From NCBI GenBank assembly GCA_026120185.1, contig JANUWF010001491.1, positions 3,410,001 to 3,474,000 on the forward strand: a DNA stretch of 64,000 bases, read 5' to 3'. Positions within the stretch are counted from its first letter, which is position 1; each line of letters starts with the position of its first letter. Source of the DNA: Voacanga thouarsii (Eukaryota; Streptophyta; Magnoliopsida; Gentianales; Apocynaceae). Positions 33,159-43,656 of the stretch are shown here, in pieces. The translations under genes and the position numbers were made by a program. The notes below the pieces were generated by a model. The model had not been told where the DNA came from. It worked only from the letters and a program-made list of their open reading frames with translations, and did not search any database.

Positions 33159-34685
33159 TGATACGTAAGGATTTAGGTATAAGAATCATATAAAAAGTAA
33201 GCACATTCCCAATCAAGTTTTCATTAAAACGTTAACCCCAAATTACACATATGAGCAAGCGTACACATCATTAACATAGCATAAGGTTCAAACGAGTGAC
33301 GATCCTCAAGGAACAAGTATACACTAATCACCTTTTTTTCATTGTTTAATTGACTCAACAAAGTGAAAAGAAGAAATAAAATAAAATAAAATAAAATAAA
33401 ATAAAAATATATACATGTCAAGGATGGAGAAGTATGTAACTCAAACCATTGTTTAGATAAACATGATCTTAAAGTACCTAACCATTATCATAACTAATCA
33501 TTTTCTTGGCACCATGAAGAATTAAGATAAATTAGCATCACTTGGTTTGTCTTTACTAATTACTACCTTCTAGATAAATTAGCATCACTTGGTATGTCTC
33601 AACTAATTCATCCACAAGATGCATTAAACACAATCTTTGATTAAATTTCCTTGGTCTGGAAAATTTAAAACATGAAATTAATCAATGAATCCTTGGTCTG
33701 GCAAACATCAATTAACCTTTAATTACTCAATCCTCAGCAATTAACCTCTTTGGTCTAGAAAGTTAACAACCAATAAATTTGAAATTAATCAATTGCAACC
33801 ACCTTCAACTTCTTTGGTCTAGCAAGTTAATGAAAAGAAACAACTAATTAATATCGTAATACGCCCAAGTAATTAAATACCAAGAAGAACAATCAATTAA
33901 TCAAAAGATCAAATAACTCTAAAAATCATGATAATCTAAAACACTGTCGAGTTACAATAAAACAATTAACATATCGTTGTTCAAGAAAAAGAAAACAAAG
34001 TAAAAGAAAGAAATCATAGACAAGACTTCTTCTTCTTCCTTTGAAGACCTTCTTGCACAACCCTTCTTGAATTGAAGAATTCCTCATTTGAATAAGTGAT
34101 TTTCTGTGATGATCAGTGAGTTCTCTGCTTTTCCCTTGTGTTTTCCATCTATTCATAGGCTCAGGAAGTGCCTAAACTCGTAGGTACAATGTTCTTGGCC
34201 GGGTAGAAGTTGGAAGATACTAAAACTACATAGATTATCAAGCGCCGTCTTAACTTCAGGGCACAGTCGGCGCCACCTTGGCTCTCGGAGCCGGCGCCGG
34301 TTGTGTTCTGGTAATCTACTTGTTTGTTGATTTTTCTCCAAATTTTGCACAATGAAGACCAGAATGCAGCTGGCGCCACCTTGACTCTTGGAGCCGGTGC
34401 CGGTTCCACTCTGTTTTGCTCTATTTCACCAAATTTTCCATCGCTTCAAAGTTCGTGTCAATAGTACATGCCCGGCGTCGATTCTAGTGCCCTAGCCGGT
34501 GTTGCCTCTAATCTGTTTTACGACATTTTGGTTTTGTTTTACTCGAAAAATCTTCAATAATGAACAAAATACCATTCCAAGGGTAAAATCTCAAATATGA
34601 AGGAATATTACTAGTTTTTGAACAACATGTAGTGCAAAAGAACCTCAAATAACTAGGGAAAATATGACTAATTTAGCCCCTATCA
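33159..34685 (-). mobile_element. Gyp-A 5' LTR (1527 bp)
   Basis: Plus-strand ends are TGATACGTAAGG and TAGCCCCTATCA. It has the best-preserved GC-rich modules of the family (34265-34510). A duplicated AGATAAATTAGCATCACTTGGT phrase near 33526 and 33572 is a local tandem duplication not seen in the 3' LTR. Confidence 0.92.
34262..34512 (-). repeat. Three GC-rich modules with hairpin core (Gyp-A 5' LTR)
   Basis: Starts near 34265, 34367 and 34469. The first contains GGCTC-TCG-GAGCC (34280-34292), a perfect five-base stem with a three-base loop, flanked by GGCGCC palindromes on both sides. Confidence 0.8.
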
Positions 34686-34690
34686 GGTTG

Positions 34691-35352
34691 CTAGGTCTTT
34701 CACAGTCTACATACATAGATAAAGTGTTAAAGAGGTTTAGCATAGATCAATCCAAAAGGGGATTATTACCTATGTCACATAGTGTAAGCCTTTCAAAGTC
34801 TATGTTTCCCGAGACACAAGTTAAAATGGATCAGATGAGTAAGATTCTATATGCTTTTGGCAGTTGGATCTATCATGTACGGCATGATATATACAAGGCC
34901 CGATGTATCTTGTGCTATCAGTTTGACGAGCAGATACCAATCTAACCCTGGTGAGAGTCATTAGGTGGCTGTAAAGAACATCCTTAAGTACTTACAAAGG
35001 ACTAAGGATGTTCTTAGTATATGGAGAAGGTGATTTGAAAATAAACGGGTATACTAATGCTAGTTTTCAATTTGACAAAGATGATTTTAAATTACAATCC
35101 GACTATGTGTTTATGTTGTGCAAAGGGGTAATAAGTTGGAAGAGTTTCAAACAAGAGACTATTACCGACTTTACGACAAAAGCTGAGTACATGGTTACTT
35201 CTGAAGTAGCTAAGGAAATAAAGATAAAGATAGTTACCACGGATGAGAACATAGTTGACCTACTTACAAAAGCACTATCCCAAAAAAAACACAATAGGCA
35301 TGTTGAGTTATTTGGTATTAGATACATGAATGATTGTCTTTACTGCAAGTAG
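34691..35352 (+). pseudogene. Cop-1 pol, end of reverse transcriptase and RNase H
   Basis: Resumes exactly after the duplicated GGTTG: LGLSQSTYIDKVLKRFSIDQSKRGLLPMSH... RNase H spans 35008-35352 and is disabled at all three acidic positions: YTDAS has become YTNAS (35056-35058), TTEAEY has become TTKAEY (35179-35181), and the segment with the third Asp is gone because of a deletion of about 190 bases after VAKE (near 35217) compared with Cop-2. The frame then continues TTDENIVDLLTKALSQKKH to TAG at 35352. Confidence 0.88.
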
Positions 35353-35357
35353 GAGTT
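35348..35357 (+). other. Cop-1 polypurine tract
   Basis: AAGTAGGAGT just before TGTTAGTG. Cop-2 has AAGTGGGAGTT at this place. Confidence 0.75.
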
Positions 35358-37111
35358 TGTTAGTGTTATGCACTGGAGGCAATCACTTGTACGTTGTATA
35401 TGACACATTTTATTTTAATAGAAGGCATTATTTACCTTACAGTTTCTTTTGTTTACTTTTGTGTAAAATAACTGTTAGATAAAGTCCCTAGTACAACACT
35501 GTGTTAAGGAAATCACGATAGAGATCATGATATGAGATTCCTACGACACTGTATAGTATTAGTACTTAAATAGTCCCTAGTCGTAGTATTAATGATACAA
35601 GACATCATTAAGGCATTAAGACTAGCATATGTTAAATTTTCTGATTTGATCAGGCAGTGGTTCTTATATCCTTCAGTATTGAGATATATTCAAAGTAAAC
35701 ACATGGATGCTTGTTAATGTAACAAGTTCATTGGATGACATAGCTATGAGATAATCACATTGACAACTATTTAGTGTCAGTGATATAATCTCAATATAAC
35801 AAATATGCAAGTATCCTTAGATATGAAATCTTCAAGGTACTTTAGTTGCTGAGCATTGTGCTTTGATTCAAATCTCTGGAGCCAGATCGAGGGTCGCCTA
35901 CGGGTTGGATATTGGGCACATTGTGAGGTAAATGAAAGTAGTTGAGAAGGTCAATAAATGATTCACCACTCCTAATAGAAGGGGCGAATATCTCACGGCC
36001 ACTTGTAGGAATTACTACTCAAGAAGTCCTTGGCCAAGGCGATTGTGTATTAGAAATAGTTCCAATTGATACACATCTAGAGTAGTCGGTTCTTGGTACA
36101 AGTACTATTATTATCGAGCCAAAACTAATATATATTCTGGAGGGATTTAGCACTAATTCCATACTCCAAACCGAATGAGATATTGTATGGTGAAAGAAGT
36201 TAATTATACTGTAGTTTGTTATTGAAAGGTTCATGTCAAGCCACATGACTTCCTAAACTCTTGGGTGGTCATTATGCTTTGCAAGATACCGCTCATAATC
36301 TGGGAATATAGGTTTATTAATTGATGAATTAATAAACCAATCTTGATTAAAATCAATACGATTAATTCTAATTAATTATGGATTATTAATCTCAAAGACG
36401 TTTGGATTAATTCATGTTCGCTACCAATTGACTCGGAAACCTAATAGGTCACTCAAAATAGAGGATTATATACTCAAGATGTTATTTGAAAGCATAGTGG
36501 GGTTAATTGCGAGAAAGAGAAGTTGTTATGCCCAAATTATAATTGGTTATAATTTATAGTCCAAATTGTAATTGTGAGAACTTGATGTTTCCAATTACAA
36601 TTAGGGAATTCTAACTATTTTAGAATTCTCAGTTGGAGTATTTTCAGTAAGGTTATTTCGTGGTATATAGGATATGCATGATTCCTTATGTGATGGGGAT
36701 TAATGAATTACAACTCCAAAACCTAGAGGATGTACGATTATTTTCTCTTCTCTCTCTTTCTCTCTCTTGTGGTTCTTCACCATAAACCCTAGCCACCATC
36801 TTGCTTCTGCTTGCATAGAAAATCTTGGTGCTTGAGAGTGATCCTCCATCTGGATTTCTGTTAGAAATAATAACACACTGTGATTATAGTGATTGGACAT
36901 TCAACTCTCTTGGTGGTTCATCAAGATGATTGTTGGATCGTGCCTCAACTTGAAGAAGAAGAAATTTTATTTTTCAGACACTCAAAGAAAGATAAAGATG
37001 TTACCATTGTTCTCTTTATATCTTATATTCTACACATATGCGAATCCTGGGTTAGTATCTCCTTCTTCTTTCTTCGCTGCGCCATATATAATATGCGAGA
37101 GATACCCAACA
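35358..37111 (+). mobile_element. Cop-1 3' LTR (1754 bp)
   Basis: Starts TGTTAGTGTTATGCACTGG and ends GAGATACCCAACA. TATA-like TATATAGGA lies at 36664-36672; a short CT run lies at 36744-36767. Confidence 0.9.
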
Positions 37112-37503
37112 GCTTTCACTATTATGACATGATCATCCATCTTCTTCAATACAACAACTCGTGCATTTACTTGGTTTAGCAAATTTGGCTCTAGGGGTAG
37201 AAGCTTATCTAGGTTCTCTTTTTCTAGTCCTGACTTTTGCCCCTGATTATTTCTTCCTGGTCGACTCCATCCTCCTATCCTTCGAAAGTGAGGCCAATTG
37301 AAACATCTAAAAGAGGGTTGTCCTCCAGTTGGGCCTCCCCTCCTCTACATCTTTCCTTTCTTCTGCCATTGAGGTCCTCCAGATCTTTTCTGACTCATAC
37401 CCCAAAATTCACTTCGATTTCTCCCACTCATATTCTTATTTATTCCAGAATTCTCATTGGCTTTAGTAATAGTCTCAGCTATCCGTGGAATGGTATTAGC
37501 CAT
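37112..37503 (-). pseudogene. Gyp-D gag-like C-terminal part
   Basis: On the minus strand from ATG 37501-37503: MANTIPRIAETITKANENSGINKNMSGRNRSEFWGMSQKRSG.., a basic G/Q/R-rich segment, RCFNWPHFRRIGGWSRPGR (a possible ruined zinc knuckle) and ..NQVNARVVVLKKMDDHVIVKA, leading into the protease at 2647. This fits the gag-protease junction of chromovirus-like gypsy elements. One stop is visible. The gag assignment rests on position and composition and is weaker than the protease match. Confidence 0.5.
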
Positions 37504-37975
37504 TTTCTAGAAGGTTTAGAACATAAAAATAAAAAATAAAAATTCATAAGGTGGGAACCTTCCACATGCGATTCCTCCACCAGTGGCTTAAGGTTATATT
37601 GAGTAGTTTGCAATGGTCATCCAAAAGTTCATTTAGAAAACAACTGTATAGTTCATACGATTTTACTAGTAAAACGATGTAACATAACTCTAAAGTAGGC
37701 ATAAAAGAGCTATAATGCACATAGCAGGATCATAACATATATTCATTCTCATCAAACAAAAAGACAATACAAAATTCGTGTGTCGAGCATACAGTCAAAT
37801 ACACTGGCCGAACTGCACATATCCTACTACACATATCCATGTCTCATCCTCCTTATCATCGTCATCACTATTTGAAATGAGAGGTTTAGAATTAGTAGAA
37901 ATCGTATAGGATTCGGGTGTATTGAATCCTTCACCTTCATCAGCATCAAGATGCAACTAAACTAGTATATCTAAG
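37504..37975 (-). other. Gyp-D sequence between Cop-1 and Cop-2
   Basis: No clear gene. The minus strand contains an acidic stretch (EGEGFNTPES.., SNSDDDDKEDE) near 37850-37950 and many stops. It probably belongs to the upstream part of Gyp-D and continues at 47561. Confidence 0.45.
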
Positions 37976-39726
37976 TGATGGGATTTCTATATCACAATAA
38001 TGATTATTGTGGCAGAAAATAAGAAATCCAAGCCCCATGATCACAAGCATGTGATTTAAAACAACTTTAACAAGTAACAAAGGTAATGATTTTACCTTTT
38101 ATTTGAGCGTCTAAAAACAAAACTATTTCCTTCTTGTCTGACGATTGTGGCGCAATCCAAAAATCCCCTTGACGCCAATGGATCACAAATAGGTTGATTG
38201 TTGTGCCTCTGTGATCATATTACGCAATCACCTCTAACAGTAGTCCACATGAGGGTCACTCTCAAGCGCACTAAATCTTCTATGCTAGTAAAAGAAAATC
38301 AAGTGGCTAGGGTTTTTAGCTTTTCTTAGAGAGAGAAAAAAGATGCTTTTAGAGTATGTTGTTTTCCGTGAATAGCTCATCTAATTAAGTATCATGCATA
38401 TGTCTCACATATATCCCGAAAGCCTACTGAAAACATGGCTACAGACTCTATCTGAGAATTCTAAAACAATTAGAATTCTCTAATTGTAATTGGAACCAAC
38501 AAGTTCTCACAATTACAATTTGGCCCATAAATTATAACTAATTATAATTTGGCCACAACAACTTCTCTTTCTCAAAATTAACCCTACTATGTTATCAAAT
38601 AATATCTTGAATATATAATCCTTTATTGTGTTTGACCTATTAGGTTTCCCAGTCAATTGGTAGCGGACATGAATTAATTCAAATGTCTTTGAGATTAATA
38701 ATCCATAATTAATTAGAAATAATCATATTAATTCTACTCAGTATTGGTTTATTAATTCATCAATTAATAAACTCATATTCTGCATATCATAAACTGTATC
38801 TAGCAACACATCAGGACCATCCAAGAGTTCAAGAAATCAAGTGGTTGGACAAGAACCCTTCAATAACAAACTATAGTGCAATAAACTCTTTTCACCTTAC
38901 AATATCTCATATGGTCTGGAGTACAGAATTAGTGTCAGCTCCTTCCAGAAAATATATATATATATATATATATATATTAATCTGGCCCGAATATAATAGT
39001 ACCTGTACCGGGAACCCACTACTCTAGATGTGTATCAATTGGACCTATTTCTAATACACAACCTTGCCCAAAGACTTCTCGAGTAGTAATTCCTACAAGT
39101 GGCCGTGAGATATTCACCCCTACTATTAGGAGTGGTAAATCTTTTATTGACCCTCTCAACTACTTTCGTTTACCTCACAATACCCAATATCCATCCTATA
39201 GGTGGCCCACGATCTGGCTCCGAAGATTGGAATCAAAGCACAATGCTCAACAAACAAAGTACCTTGGAGATATCAAGTTTAAGGATACTTGTACGTTTGC
39301 TATATTGAGATTATATCACTAGCACTAAATAGTTATCCGCATGATTATCTCATAGCTAGGTCATCCAATGTACTTGTTCTATTAACAAGCACCATGTATT
39401 AACTTTGAGTATCTCAATACTCACGAATATGAGAAACACCGCATGATCAAATCAGGAAGCCTAACATATGCTAGTCTTAACACATTAATGATGTCCTATC
39501 TCATTAATACTATGACTAAGGACTTTTTATGTACTAACACAATATAGTGTAGTAGGAATCTCATATCATGATCTCCTTAACACAGTATTGTATTAGGGAT
39601 TTTATCTAACAGTTATTTTATACAAAAGTAAACAAAAGATACTGTAAGATAAATAATGTCTTTTATTAAAAGAGAATGTGTCGTATATAATGTACAGATG
39701 ATTACCTCTAGGGCATAACACTAACA
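37976..39726 (-). mobile_element. Cop-2 3' LTR (1751 bp)
   Basis: Plus-strand ends are TGATGGGATTTC and GGGCATAACACTAACA. It contains a TA microsatellite at 38952-38977. Confidence 0.9.
38952..38977. repeat. (TA)n microsatellite in Cop-2 3' LTR
   Basis: About 13 TA units. The other LTR has a matching array at 46763-46788, so it was already present in the parent element. Cop-1 has only about three units at the equivalent place (near 3418 and 36130). Confidence 0.9.
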
Positions 39727-42700
39727 AACTCCCACTTACATGAGAGCCAATCATTCATGTATCTAATACTGAATGATTCAACATACCTAACATGTTTCTT
39801 TTGGGATACTGCTTTTGTAAGTAGGTCAGCTATGTTCTCATCCGTGGGAACTCTCTCTATCTTAACATCATTTCTATCTATGATATCCTGGATCAGACGA
39901 TAGCATCGCAGTACGTGTTTGTATCGTTAGGGAGACCGTGGCTCCTTTGCTTGTGCAATAGCTCTATTATTGTCAAAATACAAAGATATTAGACCAACAA
40001 CGCTATGAACCACACCCAGTTTTGTCATGAACTTCTTGATCCAAACGGCCTCCTTAGCTGCTTTAGAAGTGGCTATGTACTCAACTTCTGTCGTAAAGTC
40101 GACAATAGTCTCTTGTTTGGATCTCTTCCAACTTATTGCCCCTCTACAAAACGTAAACACGTAGCCGGATTGTGATTTGAAATCATCTTTGTTAGATTGA
40201 AAACTAGCATCAGTACACCCATTTATTTTCAAATCACCTTCTCCATATACTAAGAACACATCCTTAGTCCTTCGTAAGTACATAAGGATGTTCTTTACAA
40301 CTGCCCAATGACCTTCACTAAGGTCAAATTGGTATCTACTTGTCAAACTAAGAGCACAAGATATATCGGGCCTTATACATATCACAATGTACATGATAGA
40401 TCTAACTGCCAAAGCATACGAAATCTTACTCATGTGATCCTTTTCAACTTATGTCTTGGGAGACATCAATTTTGAAAGGCTTACACCATGTGACATTGGT
40501 AAGAATCCTTTTTGGATTGATTCATGCTAAACCTCTTTAGCACATTATCTACATATGTAGACTGTGAAAGACCTAGCAACCTTTTAGATCTATCTCTATA
40601 GATCTTTATTCCAAGAATATAGGTTGCTTCACCAAGGTCATTCATAGAGAATTGTTTGGACAACCAAACTATAACCATTTGTAAGGTAGGTATATCATTT
40701 CCTATTAGCAATATGTCATCTATATAAAGTAATAAGAAAACGATTGCGCTCTCACTGACCTTCTTATATACACAAGGCTCATCCATGTATTGAATGAGAC
40801 CAAACTCTTTGATTGTTTCATCAAAACGGATGTTCCAACTCCTAAAAGCTTGTTTAAGTCCATAAATGGACCTTTACAGCTGACACACCTTTGTGCTATC
40901 ATTGGATATGAAAGCCTCAGGTTGTGTCATATACACTTCCCCAGTCATATTTCCATTTAGGAAAGCTATTTTACATCCATTTGCTAAATCTTATATTCAT
41001 AATGAGCAGCAATGGCCAGGAGTATCCTGATGGATTTTAACATAGCTATTGGCGAGAAGGTTTCATCATAGTCAATACCATGTGGTTGACGATAACCTTT
41101 CGCCACTAGTCGTGCTTTATAGGTAACTACATTACCATCCATGTCCGTTTTCTTCTTGAAAACTCATTTGGTTTCATTCCTTTGGGTGGATCAACCAAAG
41201 TCTATATTTGGTTGTCGTACATGGAATCCATTTCTGACTTCATGGCCTCAAGACATTTGACATATTCTGAACTGTTTAGAACATACTTGTAGGTAGTAGG
41301 CTCATCTTCATCTATGAAAAATACGTCACTGTGGTTACTAAGGAGAAATCCATATCTCTCAGGTGCCACATGTATCTTACTAGACCTACAAGGTAATTGG
41401 GTAGTAGAAGGTTCATCTATTATCTCAATAGATGTGGGATCAGACGGTTGATCCTTGTTTGTTTGATCTTCATGAACTTCACTAAGTTCAATTTTACTCC
41501 CATTGTCCCATTTGAGAATGTGTTCATTCTCTAAGATGATAGCATATTTCGAAACAAACACTTTGTTTTCAGAGGGTAGGTAGAAGTAACATCGGACAAA
41601 TTCTTTCAGATATCCCACAAACAAACACTTGTCAGATTTACTATCAAGTTTGTCTGACTGTGGCCTTTTAACAAATGCAGGACAACCCCATACTCGCCAG
41701 TGAGATAACTTTGGTTTCTTACCAAAGAACATCTCAAATGGGGTAGAATCAAACAATTTTGTCGGAACTCTGTTTAGTATATAAACAGATGTCTTTAGTG
41801 CATAACCCCAAAATGATTTTGGTAGGTCTACAGAAACCATCATGGTCCGTACCATATCTAGAAAGGTTCGATTCCTTCTCTCAGATACATCGTTATATTA
41901 AGGTATATGTGGCGGAGTATATTAAGATAATATCCCATTATCTCTAAGATAACTCAGAAACTCTTGACTCAAGTATTCTCCTCCTCGATCGGATCTTAGA
42001 TTCTTAACACTTTTTCCAAGTTGTTTCTCTATTTCATTCTTGGATTCTTTGAACTTATCAAAGGCCTCAAATTTGTATTTCATTAAATACAAATACCTGT
42101 ATCGTGAGAAATCATCGATAAAGGTTATAAAATATTTATAACCTCTTCTTGCTGATATTGATATTAGGCCACATACATTAGAATGTATGAGTTCTAATAA
42201 CTCCTTGGCCTATTCTTCTTTTCTTGAAAAATGAGTTTTAGCCATTTGACCTAGTAAACAAGACTCACATGTGCCATATGATTCATAATCAAATGACCCT
42301 AAGTCACCAAGCTTGTGTAACTTAGAAACATGATTTTCCTTTACATGGTTCAAACGACAATGCCATAAGTAAGAGGTGTTAGAGTTATCTATTTTAGGTT
42401 TCTTATTGTTTATATTGAGAATTGGATTATCCAAGTCTAGAATGTATAGACCATTAACCAGAGTTGCTGAACCATAATAAATATCATTCAATGAAAAAGA
42501 ACAACATTTATTCTTAAATATCAAATGAAATCCATTTAAGTATAAACACGCAACTGAGATAATGTTTTTCATTAAAACTGGTACATAATAACAGTTTTGT
42601 AATTCTAGAACTAATCTCGAAGGCAGGTCCAGCTCGTATGTCCCCACAACAAGTGCAGCAACCTTGCCCTATTCGCAGTACGTAGGTCCACGTTGCCTTT

Positions 42701-42985
42701 CTCTAGTCTTCTACTGCCCCTTAGTCCCTGCAAGTTTTTACATAAATGAGATCCACATCCGGTATTTAATACTCATATCTCATTTCTAAAGGTAGTATTT
42801 TTCTCAATCATAAACAAACCCGGAGTAGAAGTAGAAGTGCTTGCAAGCTTCTCTTTCTGCTTCTTATCCTTAACAGTCTCCAAGTAGGCCTTGCAGTTGC
42901 GCCTCCAGTGGCCCATCTTGCCACAATGATGGCATGGGCCCTTGGTAGTAGCGTCATTCTTCTTCACACCACCTTTAAGCTTCAT
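39708..42985 (-). pseudogene. Cop-2 pol
   Basis: Zinc knuckle CHHCGKMGHWRRNC (about 42900-42945); integrase zinc region WHCRLNHVKENHVSKL.. CESCLLGQ. The first integrase Asp is Asn (HSNVCGL); the second D (LRSDRGGEY) and E (DVSERRN) remain. WGYALKTSVYILNRV lies at about 41800. Reverse transcriptase has YIDD intact (FLLLYIDDILLIGND). RNase H keeps its three acids (CTDASFQ, TTEVEY, YFDNN). Frames change between about 42985 and 42647, near 41200, and between 40786 and 40433; stops add to this. The expected stop (CK then stop in Cop-1) is TGG here, so the frame runs into the LTR to TAG at 39708. Confidence 0.88.
39727..39740 (-). other. Cop-2 polypurine tract
   Basis: AAGTGGGAGTT on the minus strand, adjacent to the 3' LTR. 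Confidence 0.8.
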
Positions 42986-43656
42986 AGGAGCCTTCTTCTT
43001 CTTTCTTTTTAACTTTCTTCTTAGAAGAAGGAGATTCTACCACTAAAACTGCATTAGAATCCTTCTTCATAGAGGACTCCGCAGTTTTGAGAAGATTGAT
43101 CAACTCAGGAATAATGGACTCAATCTTGTTCATCTGAAGTTAATCAGAAATTGTGTGAAACTATTAGGTAGAGACTATAGAATTAAGTTAATATTTAAGT
43201 CATGATCCATCGCGAACCCGAGAGATCCAAGCTTCTCTATTAAGCCCGCATCTTCAACCCATGAGTGGCCACAAAGGAATCCTCTACCATTTTACAACAG
43301 AATAGTTGCTTTGAGATCTCGTATCTCTTAGTTCTAGCTTGGGCGTCAAACAGCTCTCGAAGATGTAGTATAATCGATTGAGCATCCATATGCTCGTGCT
43401 ATTTTTACAGCTCGAGAGTCATGGATGCCAGCATATTACACGATGTCGTATCACTATCCTCCTTATGTTTTTTGTGGACAGTATGCTTATCAATATGAGC
43501 ATCTTGAGCTGGTGGTGGCGGGATAGTCGCATCTAGCACGTAGAGTAACTTTTCTAACTTGAGGATGATTCTCAAGTTTCTATACCAGTCGAGGTAGTTT
43601 GATTCAGTTAACTTGTTGGTCTTTAAGATGCTATGTAGGTTTAGGTTTGTAGATAT
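42986..43656 (-). pseudogene. Cop-2 gag, start codon lost
   Basis: Collinear with the Cop-1 gag. The codon at 43654-43656 is ATA where Cop-1 has ATG, so the start is lost. It then reads STNLNLHSILKTNKLTESNYLDWYRNLRIILKLEKLLYVLDATIPPPPAQDAHIDKH.. and ..LHLRELFDAQARTKRYEISKQLFCCKM. Stops follow TLEL, and a frameshift occurs at the place where Cop-1 also shifts (GLKMR..). A Lys-rich stretch leads to the zinc knuckle. Confidence 0.85.

Larger units (their letters stand above)
8921..34685 (-). mobile_element. Gyp-A: non-autonomous gypsy-type element, itself carrying two insertions
   Basis: Flanked by an exact GGTTG duplication (8916-8920 and 34686-34690). On the minus strand it starts TGATAGGGGC and ends ATCA. 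LTRs are 33159-34685 (5') and 8921-10431 (3'). Without Gyp-B and Cop-3 it is 8686 bp, two bases from Gyp-B. It carries an Athila-type gag and a second ORF, but no protease, reverse transcriptase or integrase. By eye its LTRs differ at roughly 6-7% over the first 200 bases. Its primer site is deleted and its 3' polypurine tract is mutated, so it is dead. Confidence 0.92.
2648..37111 (+). mobile_element. Cop-1: complete but split Ty1/copia element
   Basis: LTRs at 2648-4414 and 35358-37111 both start TGTTAG and end ACCCAACA. Flanks are CCTTT (2643-2647) and GCTTT (37112-37116), a five-base target duplication with one mismatch. A Met-tRNA primer site, leader, gag, protease, integrase, reverse transcriptase and RNase H follow in copia order. 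Removing the nested Gyp-A insertion (8921-34685 plus one duplicated GGTTG) leaves about 8.7 kb. By eye the two LTRs differ at roughly 12% over the first 300 bases, so it is old. It inserted into Gyp-D protease sequence. Same family as Cop-2, in the opposite orientation. Confidence 0.92.

Noticed and set aside
36880..37179. Open frames at the Cop-1 LTR end
   Set aside because: They cross the LTR boundary into Gyp-D and match no family.
37112..37503. Possible host gene exon (MANTIPRIAETITKANENSG..)
   Set aside because: Its reading joins across Cop-1 to a gypsy protease, so it is part of Gyp-D.
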